A stretch of 64,000 nucleotides of DNA from Rubritalea squalenifaciens DSM 18772 (GTDB lineage Bacteria > Verrucomicrobiota > Verrucomicrobiia > Verrucomicrobiales > Akkermansiaceae): NCBI RefSeq assembly GCF_900141815.1, contig NZ_FQYR01000006.1, positions 62,001 through 126,000 of the forward strand, given 5' to 3'. How positions within the stretch are numbered: position 1 is the stretch's first letter; the number at the start of each line of letters is the position of its first letter. Under the pieces are notes generated by a model, which was given only the letters and a program-made list of their open reading frames with translations, did no database searches and was not told where the DNA came from. Positions 56,536 to 64,000 of this stretch are shown here, in pieces. A program made the translations under genes and the position numbers.

Positions 56536-57474
56536 TTAATCGGGAATCGTGGTCTGGAGGATGGTGGTGTCTTTGGTAGCTGTTAGAGGAGTGGCGCCTT
56601 TGGGCATGAGGAGGAAGGAGCCGGGGGTGAAGGCGCGGCCTTCGGAGTCCATGAGCTTGCCGGAGACGATGGTGATGATGGAGAAGCGTAGTGGGTCGGG
56701 GTTGCCGACGGAGGCGCTTTCGCTGAGGGCGAGTTTCTCGACGTGGTAGTAGGGACACTTGGCGAGGGTGTGGCCCTGCGGGGTGTCCATGGTGGGTTCG
56801 AAGTCTTCGAAGTCGATGCACTCGAGGGATTCTTCGATGTGAAGGTCACGCGGTTTGCCGTCCAGGCCGAGGCGGTTCCAGTCGTAGACGCGGTAGGTGG
56901 TGTCTGAGTTCTGCTGGATCTCGTAGATGAGGAGGCCGGAGCCGATGGCGTGGAGGCGGCCGGAGGGAATGTGGATGGATTCACCGGTCTTGGGGTGGAT
57001 GGCGTGGACGGTTTCTTCGCATCTGCCTTCCTTGAGTGCCTGCTCGAAGCTTTCCTTGGTAACGCCTTTTTTGAGGCCGACGTAGATCTTGGCGTTCGGG
57101 TCGGCATCGGCAATGTACCACATCTCGGTCTTTGGCTCGCCGCCCATGGCGGGGGCGATCTGTGCCGGTGGGTGGACCTGGATGGAGAGGTCGCTGCGGG
57201 CGTCGAGGATCTTGATGAGGAGCGGGAAGCGCTCGCCCTCAATGTCTTCGCCGAAGATTTCGCCACGGTAGTCGCGCCAGAGGTCGTGGAGGGATTTGCC
57301 TGCGTAGTGGCCGTGGTCCACGACGGACTGCGCCTCCGGGCGGTCGGAGATTTCCCAGGACTCACCGTAGGGTGTATCTGCCTTGGGGAGCTTGCGGGCG
57401 TAGGTGCTCTCGAGTGAGCGCCCGCCCCAGACTCTTTCCATGTAGTGAGGGCTAAAGGTAATTGGTTTTTTCAT
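56536..57474 (-). CDS. manA: Mannose-6-phosphate isomerase, class I
   Basis: 312 residues from the ATG at 57474 (MKKPITFSPHYMERVWGG); the frame opens 20 codons earlier. A zinc enzyme interconverting mannose-6-phosphate and fructose-6-phosphate, feeding mannose into glycolysis or GDP-mannose synthesis. Landmarks: GESWEISDRPE, FPLLIKILDARSDLSIQVHPP (zinc His), EPKTEMWYI (zinc Glu), IHIPSGRLHAIGSGLLIYEIQQNSDTTYRVYDW (zinc His, active-site Arg) and a C-terminal cupin strand GSFLLMPKG. It is the short bacterial form. Divergent from the antiporter gene at 57538. Confidence 0.93.
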   Translation of the reverse strand: MKKPITFSPHYMERVWGGRSLESTYARKLPKADTPYGESWEISDRPEAQSVVDHGHYAGKSLHDLWRDYRGEIFGEDIEGERFPLLIKILDARSDLSIQVHPPAQIAPAMGGEPKTEMWYIADADPNAKIYVGLKKGVTKESFEQALKEGRCEETVHAIHPKTGESIHIPSGRLHAIGSGLLIYEIQQNSDTTYRVYDWNRLGLDGKPRDLHIEESLECIDFEDFEPTMDTPQGHTLAKCPYYHVEKLALSESASVGNPDPLRFSIITIVSGKLMDSEGRAFTPGSFLLMPKGATPLTATKDTTILQTTIPD

Positions 57475-57537
57475 AGCGGAAAATTTTTCAGGCGATTTTG
57501 GTTGGAGATCGTCCCGCTTTATGGATGTTACCATCGC

Positions 57538-58821
57538 ATGGAGTTACTCGATATTGCTGCCGTATTGCTGAGTTTGGCTGGTCTATTCGCCTATGTAAAT
57601 CATAGATGGATCAAACTGCCGACGACGATTGGTATTATGTTGATATCTCTGGGCTTGAGCCTGGGGCTTTTGCTGCTCGGCCAGGTGTGGGGCTACATGG
57701 ATGATTTTGCGGACCATTTCGTGGGATTGATTGATTTTAATGAGACTCTGATGGAGGGGATGCTGAGCTACCTGCTCTTTGCCGGTGCCCTGCATGTGAA
57801 CATGACGGACCTGAAGAAGCAGCGGAAGCTGGTGGCGGTGATGGCGAGTGTGGGTGTGGTGGTGACGACCTTCCTGGTGGGAAGTGCCGCGTATTTCTTG
57901 TTCGGCCTATTAGGCATCGATATCCCGTATATTTGGTGTCTTGTTTTTGGTTCGCTTATAGCACCAACGGATCCGGTGGCCGTACTGGGTATTTTGAAAA
58001 CAGCGGGGGCTCCTAAGTCCCTGGAAACCAAGATTACCGGGGAATCTCTCTTCAATGACGGCGTAGGCGTGGTCGTCTATCTGGCCCTGCTGGGCTTTGC
58101 GGGAGTCGGTGGTCATGCGGAGAGTCATGACAGCCCGGTGATGGAGGTGGTGAAGCTTTTCGCGATGGAGGCCGGCGGAGGTATCCTGCTGGGAGCGCTG
58201 CTGGGTGGCATTGCCTACTACATGCTCAAGAGCATCGATAACTACCACGTGGAGGTGCTTCTCACGCTGGCGCTGGTGACGGCGGGTTACCGTCTGGCGA
58301 TGGCGATGCACATTTCCGGTCCGCTGGCGATGGTGGTGGCTGGTCTGATGATCGGCAACCATGCCCGTGAGACGGCGATGAGTACGCGCACCCGCAAGTA
58401 CGTGGATACTTTCTGGGAGATCATTGACGAGGTGCTCAATGCGGTGCTCTTCCTGATCATTGGTCTGGAGATCTTCTTGCTGGAGTTCAGCGGAGCGGCG
58501 CTGCTGGCGGGCGTGATCCTGATTCCTATCACTCTAGCTGTTCGCTATATGTCTGTGCTTGTACCAGTTAGCGTGATGCGTAGTAGGCGGGAGTTTACGC
58601 CCGGAGTGGAGAAGATCCTGACCTGGGGCGGCATCCGTGGAGGGATTTCCGTGGCGCTGGCGCTGGCGATCCCGCAGAGTGCCGGAGTGGCGCGTGAGAT
58701 CATTCTGATAGCTACCTACGTGATCGTGATTTTCTCCATCTCGGTGCAGGGTTTGACCCTGAAAGGGCTGATCGCACGCTGCATTGGTGACAAGGCCGTC
58801 ACGAAATCGCCTTCCCACTAG
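57538..58821 (+). CDS. Na+/H+ antiporter, CPA1 family
   Basis: 427 residues from the ATG at 57538 (MELLDIAAVLLSLAGLF), chosen over a GTG 31 codons upstream that would add a non-hydrophobic, Arg-rich leader. About 12 membrane segments. The ion-binding core is typical of NhaP/CPA1: SLIAPTDPVAVLGILKTAGAPKSLETKITGESLFNDGVGVVVYLALLG, with paired acidic residues in TDPVAV and ESLFND. FLIIGLEIFLLEF and WGGIRGGISVALALAIPQS (Arg-containing TM11 signature) are also present. It exchanges monovalent cations for protons at the inner membrane for pH and salt homeostasis, apt for a marine host. No operon partner. Confidence 0.93.
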   Translation: MELLDIAAVLLSLAGLFAYVNHRWIKLPTTIGIMLISLGLSLGLLLLGQVWGYMDDFADHFVGLIDFNETLMEGMLSYLLFAGALHVNMTDLKKQRKLVAVMASVGVVVTTFLVGSAAYFLFGLLGIDIPYIWCLVFGSLIAPTDPVAVLGILKTAGAPKSLETKITGESLFNDGVGVVVYLALLGFAGVGGHAESHDSPVMEVVKLFAMEAGGGILLGALLGGIAYYMLKSIDNYHVEVLLTLALVTAGYRLAMAMHISGPLAMVVAGLMIGNHARETAMSTRTRKYVDTFWEIIDEVLNAVLFLIIGLEIFLLEFSGAALLAGVILIPITLAVRYMSVLVPVSVMRSRREFTPGVEKILTWGGIRGGISVALALAIPQSAGVAREIILIATYVIVIFSISVQGLTLKGLIARCIGDKAVTKSPSH

Positions 58822-58939
58822 GGTTCCAAGTGGCTAACATGTCTCGTGGGGGCTTATTTGACCCTTGACGAGGGATGTGGGAATGGTTGTTATCTGCTTG
58901 GCGTTTAAGCGCTGGTTAGACAACACCATTCCTTACAAA

Positions 58940-61276
58940 ATGAATTACTTCTATCAAACGGCATCCCGTTGGGTCTCTGCCGCTGTGTGTAGCTTGCTTG
59001 CTCTGTGCATGTTGGCCAGCACGGTGCACGGGCAAGACTTCTCCGGAAAGACGATCAACTCCATCTCTATCCGTTACGCTGGGTCCAAGAATGTGGACGA
59101 AGCACGCGTGCGTAACATGATGTCTGTAAAGACTGGCCAGAAATACAGTGCTGAAAAGCTGGATGATGACATCCGCTCCCTCGTAGAGAGTGGCCTGATC
59201 GATGACGTGCGCATCCTGGCGGAAGAGCAAGGCAATGGCGTAGGCCTAACCTTCGTGGTGGAAACCAAGCCTCGTCTCGCCGGTGTAGGGTTCGAAGGCA
59301 ACGTGGCTCTCCAGGACAAGGAGAAGATGGCTGAGGCTACCAAGATCAAGGTAGGTGTGCCACTCAGTGACGCGGCGATCTTTGAAGCCCGCAAGAACCT
59401 GCAGGAGTACTACCAGGGCTACGGCTATCCTGAGGTGGCTATCGACCACCGCTTGCAGAAGACTGACCGTGCCGGTTATGCTGATTTGATTTTCGTGATT
59501 CAGGAAGGTTCCAAAAACGAGGTCCGCAAGATCCGCTTCGAGGGCAACAACGCGTTCCCTGACCACAAGCTGGAGAACCAGATGAAGACCAAGGAAAAAG
59601 GTCTCCTCTCCTTCCTTACCAAGTCCGGCCGTATCGATCTGGACCAGCTCGCTGAAGACGAAGAGGCTGTGCTCGAGTTCTACCGTGACAATGGTTACCT
59701 CCGCGTGCGCAGCACTGGTTTCCAGCGTGTGCCAGTCAAGGGTGGTCGCGTGGATCTCGTGATGACTATCAACGAAGGCGCCCGCTACACCGTGAATAGC
59801 GTGGGCTTCGGCAAGATGAGCGTCTTCACTGCTGAGGAAATGGGCAAGGTACTTACCCTGAATGCTGGTGACAGCTACTCTTCCAAGAAGATGCGCCAGG
59901 ACATCACCACCATCCGCAGCTACTACGGCTCCCGTGGTTATGCCGATGCCGAGGTGAATCCGGACATCCGCAACGCTGGTCCAAACAGCGTGAACATCAT
60001 TTACCGCGTGATCGAAGGTTCACGCTATAAAGTAGGCCGCGTGACCATCGAAGGTAACAACGTGACCAAAGACAAGGTGATCCGCCGTGAGATCCCGCTC
60101 AAGCCGGGTGACAACTTCAACACCGTGGACCTGGAAACCACTCGCAAGCGTCTCCGTGGTCTGAACTACTTCAACAACGTCTACGCTGAAGGTGAGCCAA
60201 GTGGCCAGAGAGGCTACCGTGACATCAACGTGCTGGTAAACGAGAAGAAGACTGGCTCCGTCCAGTTCGGTCTCGGGTTCAGCTCCATCGACAGCATCGT
60301 AGGTTACATTAACCTCGAGCAGACCAACTTCGATATCACTGATCCATGGAGCTTCACCGGTGGTGGTCAGCGCTTCGGCATGAACCTCCGTCTTGGTACC
60401 GAGCGTCGTGACTTCAAGATCTCTCTCGTGGAGCCATGGTTCCTCGGTCAGCGTCTCTCCCTCGGTGGTGAGCTCTTCTACCGCGACCAGCTCTACCTTT
60501 CCGACGAGTACGACCAGCGCGACTTCGGTGGTGCGGTCTTCCTCCGCAAGCCTCTCAGCAGCAAATCCTACGTCCGTGGTGAGTACAGACTGCAGAAAAT
60601 CCGCATCGATGTGGAAGATGATGTGGCTCCGACTTCTGTCTTCCAGGAGTTCGATGGCGACTATGTACGTAGCTCCCTCGGTCTGACTTATGTTTACGAC
60701 AGCCGCGACGCTCAGGTGACTCCACGCAGTGGTCACAAGTTCGAAGCAGGTCTGGACGTAGCCGGTCAGTTCCTCGGTGGCGATGTGGATACCATCACTC
60801 TGAATATCGAAGGCTCCAAGCACTGGAACCTCTGGTTCGACAGTATCCTCACTCTTCGTGGCCGCGCTTCCGTGGTAGAGTCCGATGGTGTGACTCCGAT
60901 CTTTGACCGCCAGTTCCTCGGTGGTGCCCGTGACCTCCGCGGTTTCGAATACCGCGACATCGGTCCACGTGACACTGGTGTAGGTAACACGAACGAAGTT
61001 TACGGTGGTGATACCGCTGCCTACGCGACCGTCGAGTGGTCCTTCCCGATCGTGGAAACAGTCCGTGGTGCGATCTTCTACGACACAGGTTTCGTCAACG
61101 AGGACAGCTGGGACTTCGGTCCGGATGATCTCTACAGCGATGCTGGTGTTGGTCTCCGCCTGAACATCCCGGCAATCGGCCCACTGGCTCTCGACTACGC
61201 GGTGCCAGTTTCCTCTCCGGATGATGAGTCTGACCAAGGTGGTCAGTTCAACTTCTACCTCGACTTCGCATTCTAA
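58940..61276 (+). CDS. bamA: Outer-membrane assembly factor BamA
   Basis: 778 residues from the ATG at 58940, giving signal peptide MNYFYQTASRWVSAAVCSLLALCMLASTVHG. Five POTRA domains run about 33-400 (KTINSISIRYAGSKNVDEARVRNMMSVKTGQKYS; RPRLAGVGFEGN-like; NEVRKIRFEGNNAFPD; RYTVNSVGFGKM; RYKVGRVTIEGNNVTKDKVIRREIPLKPGD). The 16-strand barrel follows, with the lid-loop region GGARDLRGFEYRDIGP (the RGF motif) and a terminal aromatic YLDFAF, the C-terminal beta-signal. It folds and inserts outer-membrane proteins, so the cell is diderm. The coding sequence uses strongly biased codons, as expected for high expression. It has its own terminator. Confidence 0.96.
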   Translation: MNYFYQTASRWVSAAVCSLLALCMLASTVHGQDFSGKTINSISIRYAGSKNVDEARVRNMMSVKTGQKYSAEKLDDDIRSLVESGLIDDVRILAEEQGNGVGLTFVVETKPRLAGVGFEGNVALQDKEKMAEATKIKVGVPLSDAAIFEARKNLQEYYQGYGYPEVAIDHRLQKTDRAGYADLIFVIQEGSKNEVRKIRFEGNNAFPDHKLENQMKTKEKGLLSFLTKSGRIDLDQLAEDEEAVLEFYRDNGYLRVRSTGFQRVPVKGGRVDLVMTINEGARYTVNSVGFGKMSVFTAEEMGKVLTLNAGDSYSSKKMRQDITTIRSYYGSRGYADAEVNPDIRNAGPNSVNIIYRVIEGSRYKVGRVTIEGNNVTKDKVIRREIPLKPGDNFNTVDLETTRKRLRGLNYFNNVYAEGEPSGQRGYRDINVLVNEKKTGSVQFGLGFSSIDSIVGYINLEQTNFDITDPWSFTGGGQRFGMNLRLGTERRDFKISLVEPWFLGQRLSLGGELFYRDQLYLSDEYDQRDFGGAVFLRKPLSSKSYVRGEYRLQKIRIDVEDDVAPTSVFQEFDGDYVRSSLGLTYVYDSRDAQVTPRSGHKFEAGLDVAGQFLGGDVDTITLNIEGSKHWNLWFDSILTLRGRASVVESDGVTPIFDRQFLGGARDLRGFEYRDIGPRDTGVGNTNEVYGGDTAAYATVEWSFPIVETVRGAIFYDTGFVNEDSWDFGPDDLYSDAGVGLRLNIPAIGPLALDYAVPVSSPDDESDQGGQFNFYLDFAF

Positions 61277-61303
61277 GCAGTCGAATCAAGGAATGATTTT
61301 TAC

Positions 61304-61333
61304 AAAGCCCTGCGGGAAACCGCGGGGCTTTTT
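61304..61333 (+). terminator. Rho-independent terminator
   Basis: AAAGCCCtGCGG pairs with CCGCgGGGCTTTTT around a GAAA loop. It ends bamA. Confidence 0.9.
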
Positions 61334-61380
61334 GTGTCTGGCGCAGGGGGGTGGTGTCTAGGCAGGGTATTTTTTCTCAC

Positions 61381-61497
61381 CACGAATCGCACGAATCGCA
61401 CGAATCGCACGAATCGCACGAATCGCACGAATCTCACGAATCTCACGAATCTCACGAATCTCACGAATCTCACGAATCTCACGAATCTCACGAATGG
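61381..61497. repeat. 9-bp tandem repeat, 13 copies
   Basis: Five copies of CACGAATCG, seven of CACGAATCT and a last CACGAATGG, without a single spacing slip. Because 9 is a multiple of 3, every frame stays open, producing repeat ORFs (RFV.. / TNR..) that are not real genes. Confidence 0.97.
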
Positions 61498-61505
61498 AAG
61501 GGGGG

Positions 61506-61865
61506 CTAACGTTTACCCGCGACCACTAAGGACAAGTCATCACCTGTGCTGAGCGTTTGGTCTGCGCCGGCAGAAGTGAGGGTGCGGGTGGTGGGGCTGT
61601 AGTGGATAGGTGAGTTCCAGCTATCAGTTAGGCTTCCTTCGAAGTAGGGTGGATTAAGCTCACTGAGTTCTCCAAGCTGAGGATGGCCATCGCTTTCCAT
61701 ACGAATAATGGAGTCAGCCATCTCTTGCATTTGGGACTCTGTGTTTTCGTACTTAGCTTGGATACGCAAATTTGAGAAGAAGTCCCACGGAAGCAGAACG
61801 GTGAGCCAGGGTGCCGCCACGATGACAAGAGCTGCTATAAGCACGGTGATGTTTGTCTTCTTCAT
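61506..61865 (-). CDS. Signal-anchored protein with pseudopilin (GspG)-like C-terminus
   Basis: 119 residues from the ATG at 61865 (MKKTNITVLIAALVIVAAPWLTVLLPW), with one N-terminal membrane helix. The soluble part has a helix (IQAKYENTESQMQEMADSIIRME) and ends SLTDSWNSPIHYSPTTRTLTSAGADQTLSTGDDLSLVV, which follows the W-N-P-Y...S-G-A-D..G..DDL ending of type II secretion major pseudopilins, where calcium is bound. It lacks the usual GFTL(I/V)E prepilin site, so it may be a stand-alone relative. It lies beside the 9-bp repeat. Confidence 0.6.
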   Translation of the reverse strand: MKKTNITVLIAALVIVAAPWLTVLLPWDFFSNLRIQAKYENTESQMQEMADSIIRMESDGHPQLGELSELNPPYFEGSLTDSWNSPIHYSPTTRTLTSAGADQTLSTGDDLSLVVAGKR

Positions 61866-62143
61866 GATGATCCTCATCATGAACATAAAGATATCAGGTC
61901 TCTGCACCTAGTCGAGTGTGGTGTAAAGTGATGTGGCGTGAATGGGCTGAAAGTTTGGAGGTGAATTGGCGTGTGGTGGAGGCGAGATGAATATCAGGCA
62001 TGTTTTTGAGCCTCTAGTCTATTCACAGGTGAATCTCATTGGGTTTTAATCGCTGTCCGCTGGCCAAGTGCGTCTTGTTTGCAAGTTGATTGCAAATGAG
62101 GGCGTAGGAATAGGCCAGCTTTCACATTTCTACTCTCACATCT

Positions 62144-64000
62144 ATGATCTCCAGGTATTCGATACACAGGCTGCTTTTGGCGGCTGGACTAAGCTGCGGC
62201 ATCTTGCAGGCGGCGGAACCCGTGAACCCGAACCGTCAGGCTGACGGTACTCTGAAGCCATTGAGTGCGGAGGAGGGGCTGAAACTGATCGAGGTGCCGG
62301 AGGGGTACAGGATCGAGCTGGTGGCGAGTGAGCCGATGGTGCAGGAGCCGGTTTGCTTCACTTTCGATGCGGACGGGGCGCTGTTCGTGTGTGAGTGGAA
62401 TACCTACATGCAGGATCAGTACGGGACCGGGCAGGACAAGGCTGTCTGCCGGGTGGTCAAGCTGGTGGATACGGATGGTGACGGCAAGATGGACAAGCGG
62501 ACGGTGTTTGCAGATGGATTGATGATGCCACGATCGATACTCGCGTTGCATGACCGTATTCTTGTTAGAATGTCTCACGACAGTACGATCTGGTCGTTCT
62601 TTGATGAGGATAAGGACGGGGTTTCTGAACGTCGCGAGATGGCCTACAAGGGGACTAGGGTGGGAGGAAACATCGAGCACCAGGACAATAGCTTGGTGTG
62701 GAATGCGGATAACCGCATTTATGCGACCGGGCAGATCTATCGCTACCAGGATGGCAAGCTGACTCCGCAGAAGGGATCCGGGCGCTACGGTCAGTGGGGA
62801 TTGGCACGGGATGATGTAGGGGGCATCTATGGCAGTGGGAATAGTGTGCCGGTGAGTTCTTGGTCTTTGTTAGGTGGTTACCCGATGCTGAACCCGCCTA
62901 AGGACCAGAGTGTCTTCTACGCTAACTTCCTCTGTGATGTGGATGATGCCACAGACCCGGGCCATAATGTGACGGCGACCGGCGGGCAGACGATGATCCG
63001 CAGTGCTCAGCTAGGCAAGTGGTACGGCCACTATGTGATCCCTGATCCTGTGCGCCGTATGGTGAAGATGGTCAAGTTTGAGGAGAAGAACGGGCAGCGC
63101 GTGGCGACAGTGCCAGAGGAGTTCAAGAAGAGCGAGTTTGTCCGTAGCCCGGATACTTATTTCCGTCCAGTGTGGCTGGAGATGGGGCCGGATGGAGGGC
63201 TGTACATCGCCGACATGTCCCGAGGGATTATCCAGGAGTCCCAGTGGTTTCCTACGGAGAGGACTGAGAATCCGAAGCAGCGCTGGATCGAGCGCTATTA
63301 CCGTACCAAGGAATGGGACATGCTTGGGGTCAATAGTCGCGGGCGCATTTATCGGGTCATTCCGGAGGATGCTTCTCAGCTTGATGTCCAGCCGAAGCTT
63401 GCGAACCAATCCAGTGTAGAGCTGGTGCAGTATTTCTCCCATGCCAATGCCTGGTGGCGGGACACCGCACACAAGCTGATTGTGTGCCGAGGTGATCGGT
63501 CGGTAGTTCCGGCGCTGGTGGAGAAGCTGGATGCACCCGAGCCGATGGCGAGGCTGCTCGCCCTGCGCAGTCTGGAGGCCTTTGATGCCTTGGAGCCTGG
63601 ACAGGTAACGCAAGCGCTGCGGGACAAGGATGCCCGTGTGCGAACCACCGCGATTGCGATCACTGAGAAAATGGTGGCGAAGCATCCGGCCCTGGTGGAT
63701 GCGCTGCAGCCGCTGGCTGATGATGCGTCCTCGATAGTCTTGTGCCAGTTGTACCTGAGCCTGGGGAATATGCGTGAATCCAGAGCGCAGATGCTGCGCA
63801 AGGTTTTGTTAGCCAAGCATGCGAAGCATGAAGGTCTGGCAGCGATGGTGAAGAAGAGCCAGAGTCTGCCGAGGCATCTGCAGAAATACACGGCGGGTTA
63901 TAAGGCTTACTCAGGCTTCTGCGGTGACTGTCATGGCGACGGAGAAAAGGGTTTGCTGACAGATGGTAAGCTGATGGCTCCGGTTTTCTCTAACAATAAA
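62144..64000 (+). CDS. PVC-type membrane-bound dehydrogenase with cytochrome c, 3' truncated by window edge
   Basis: 619 codons are open from the ATG at 62144 to the window end, so the gene continues. Signal peptide MISRYSIHRLLLAAGLSCGILQA. The propeller part begins EGLKLIEVPEGYRIELVASEPMVQEPVCFTFDADGALFVCEW, with KLVDTDGDGKMDKRTVFADGL, VGGNIEHQDN and RPVWLEMGPDGGLYIADM, typical of the sorbosone-dehydrogenase-like PVC family. HEAT-like helices occupy about 440-580. A c-type heme motif CGDCH appears close to the visible end. It is similar in plan to 52696-55779 but lacks the DUF1080 module in the visible part. Periplasmic sugar oxidation is inferred. Confidence 0.85.
   Translation, partial: MISRYSIHRLLLAAGLSCGILQAAEPVNPNRQADGTLKPLSAEEGLKLIEVPEGYRIELVASEPMVQEPVCFTFDADGALFVCEWNTYMQDQYGTGQDKAVCRVVKLVDTDGDGKMDKRTVFADGLMMPRSILALHDRILVRMSHDSTIWSFFDEDKDGVSERREMAYKGTRVGGNIEHQDNSLVWNADNRIYATGQIYRYQDGKLTPQKGSGRYGQWGLARDDVGGIYGSGNSVPVSSWSLLGGYPMLNPPKDQSVFYANFLCDVDDATDPGHNVTATGGQTMIRSAQLGKWYGHYVIPDPVRRMVKMVKFEEKNGQRVATVPEEFKKSEFVRSPDTYFRPVWLEMGPDGGLYIADMSRGIIQESQWFPTERTENPKQRWIERYYRTKEWDMLGVNSRGRIYRVIPEDASQLDVQPKLANQSSVELVQYFSHANAWWRDTAHKLIVCRGDRSVVPALVEKLDAPEPMARLLALRSLEAFDALEPGQVTQALRDKDARVRTTAIAITEKMVAKHPALVDALQPLADDASSIVLCQLYLSLGNMRESRAQMLRKVLLAKHAKHEGLAAMVKKSQSLPRHLQKYTAGYKAYSGFCGDCHGDGEKGLLTDGKLMAPVFSNNK

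Noticed and set aside
60020-61237. 405-codon antisense frame inside bamA
   Set aside because: Complement of a strongly codon-biased gene; its sequence is Thr/Glu/Val-rich noise, while bamA is unmistakable on the plus strand.
61300-61491. Minus-strand frame made of RFV repeats, and the matching plus-strand TNR/TNL frame
   Set aside because: Both are translations of the 9-bp tandem repeat; any frame stays open because 9 is divisible by 3.

Overview
The window looks like chromosome of a member of the Verrucomicrobiota, most likely Verrucomicrobiales and perhaps a marine Rubritalea-like lineage. The evidence is seven secreted proteins ending in the same PEP-CTERM tag (VPEPSS, a hydrophobic helix, then RRRR), PVC-type fusions of DUF1080, a sorbosone-dehydrogenase-like propeller and cytochrome c, secreted sulfatases and glycoside hydrolases, and GntR-type regulators with sugar-binding-protein-like effector domains. 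The taxon is an inference from protein style; no rRNA gene is present.

Layout. 1-17 kb: the 3' end of a GntR/PBP-type regulator, a large secreted TIM-barrel glycosidase-like protein, two PEP-CTERM proteins, a protein with four retropepsin-like lobes, an SGNH esterase plus sulfatase pair, an RND efflux pair (adaptor and permease), a third PEP-CTERM gene and a second regulator. 17-37 kb: a GH36 alpha-galactosidase with an NPCBM domain, a two-lobe retropepsin-like protein, a third regulator, katG, an OYE-family ene-reductase, four more PEP-CTERM genes, a 1,232-residue multidomain sulfatase, a GH84 beta-N-acetylglucosaminidase and a GNAT/C39-peptidase fusion. 37-45 kb: a zeta-toxin-like kinase overlapping a 60-codon ORF, thiC behind a TPP riboswitch with an attenuator, a run of small secreted, lipoprotein and membrane proteins, and an IS200-type REP-associated transposase inside a dense field of REP palindromes with 83-bp tandem units. 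45-64 kb: mostly housekeeping genes (DAHP synthase, M42 aminopeptidase, lgt, manA, an Na+/H+ antiporter, bamA), mixed with a secreted double-SGNH esterase, a DUF1080/dehydrogenase/cytochrome c fusion, an Imm50-like protein, a 13-copy 9-bp tandem repeat, and a second PVC dehydrogenase/cytochrome gene that runs off the end.

How the genes work together (inference). The glycan-active enzymes (GH36, GH84, two sulfatases, SGNH/CE6-like esterases, the unassigned TIM-barrel protein) fit stripping of sulfate, acetyl, galactosyl and GlcNAc groups from complex extracellular polysaccharides. The three regulators probably sense the released sugars. The PEP-CTERM proteins should be anchored or processed at the envelope by an exosortase that is not encoded here. 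BamA, Lgt and the RND pump serve the outer envelope.

Strong single signals are the TPP riboswitch plus terminator ahead of a 68-aa membrane ORF and thiC, the RAYT/REP block, and the two aspartic-protease-like proteins built from two and four DTG lobes. I saw no CRISPR array, tRNA, rRNA or prophage.
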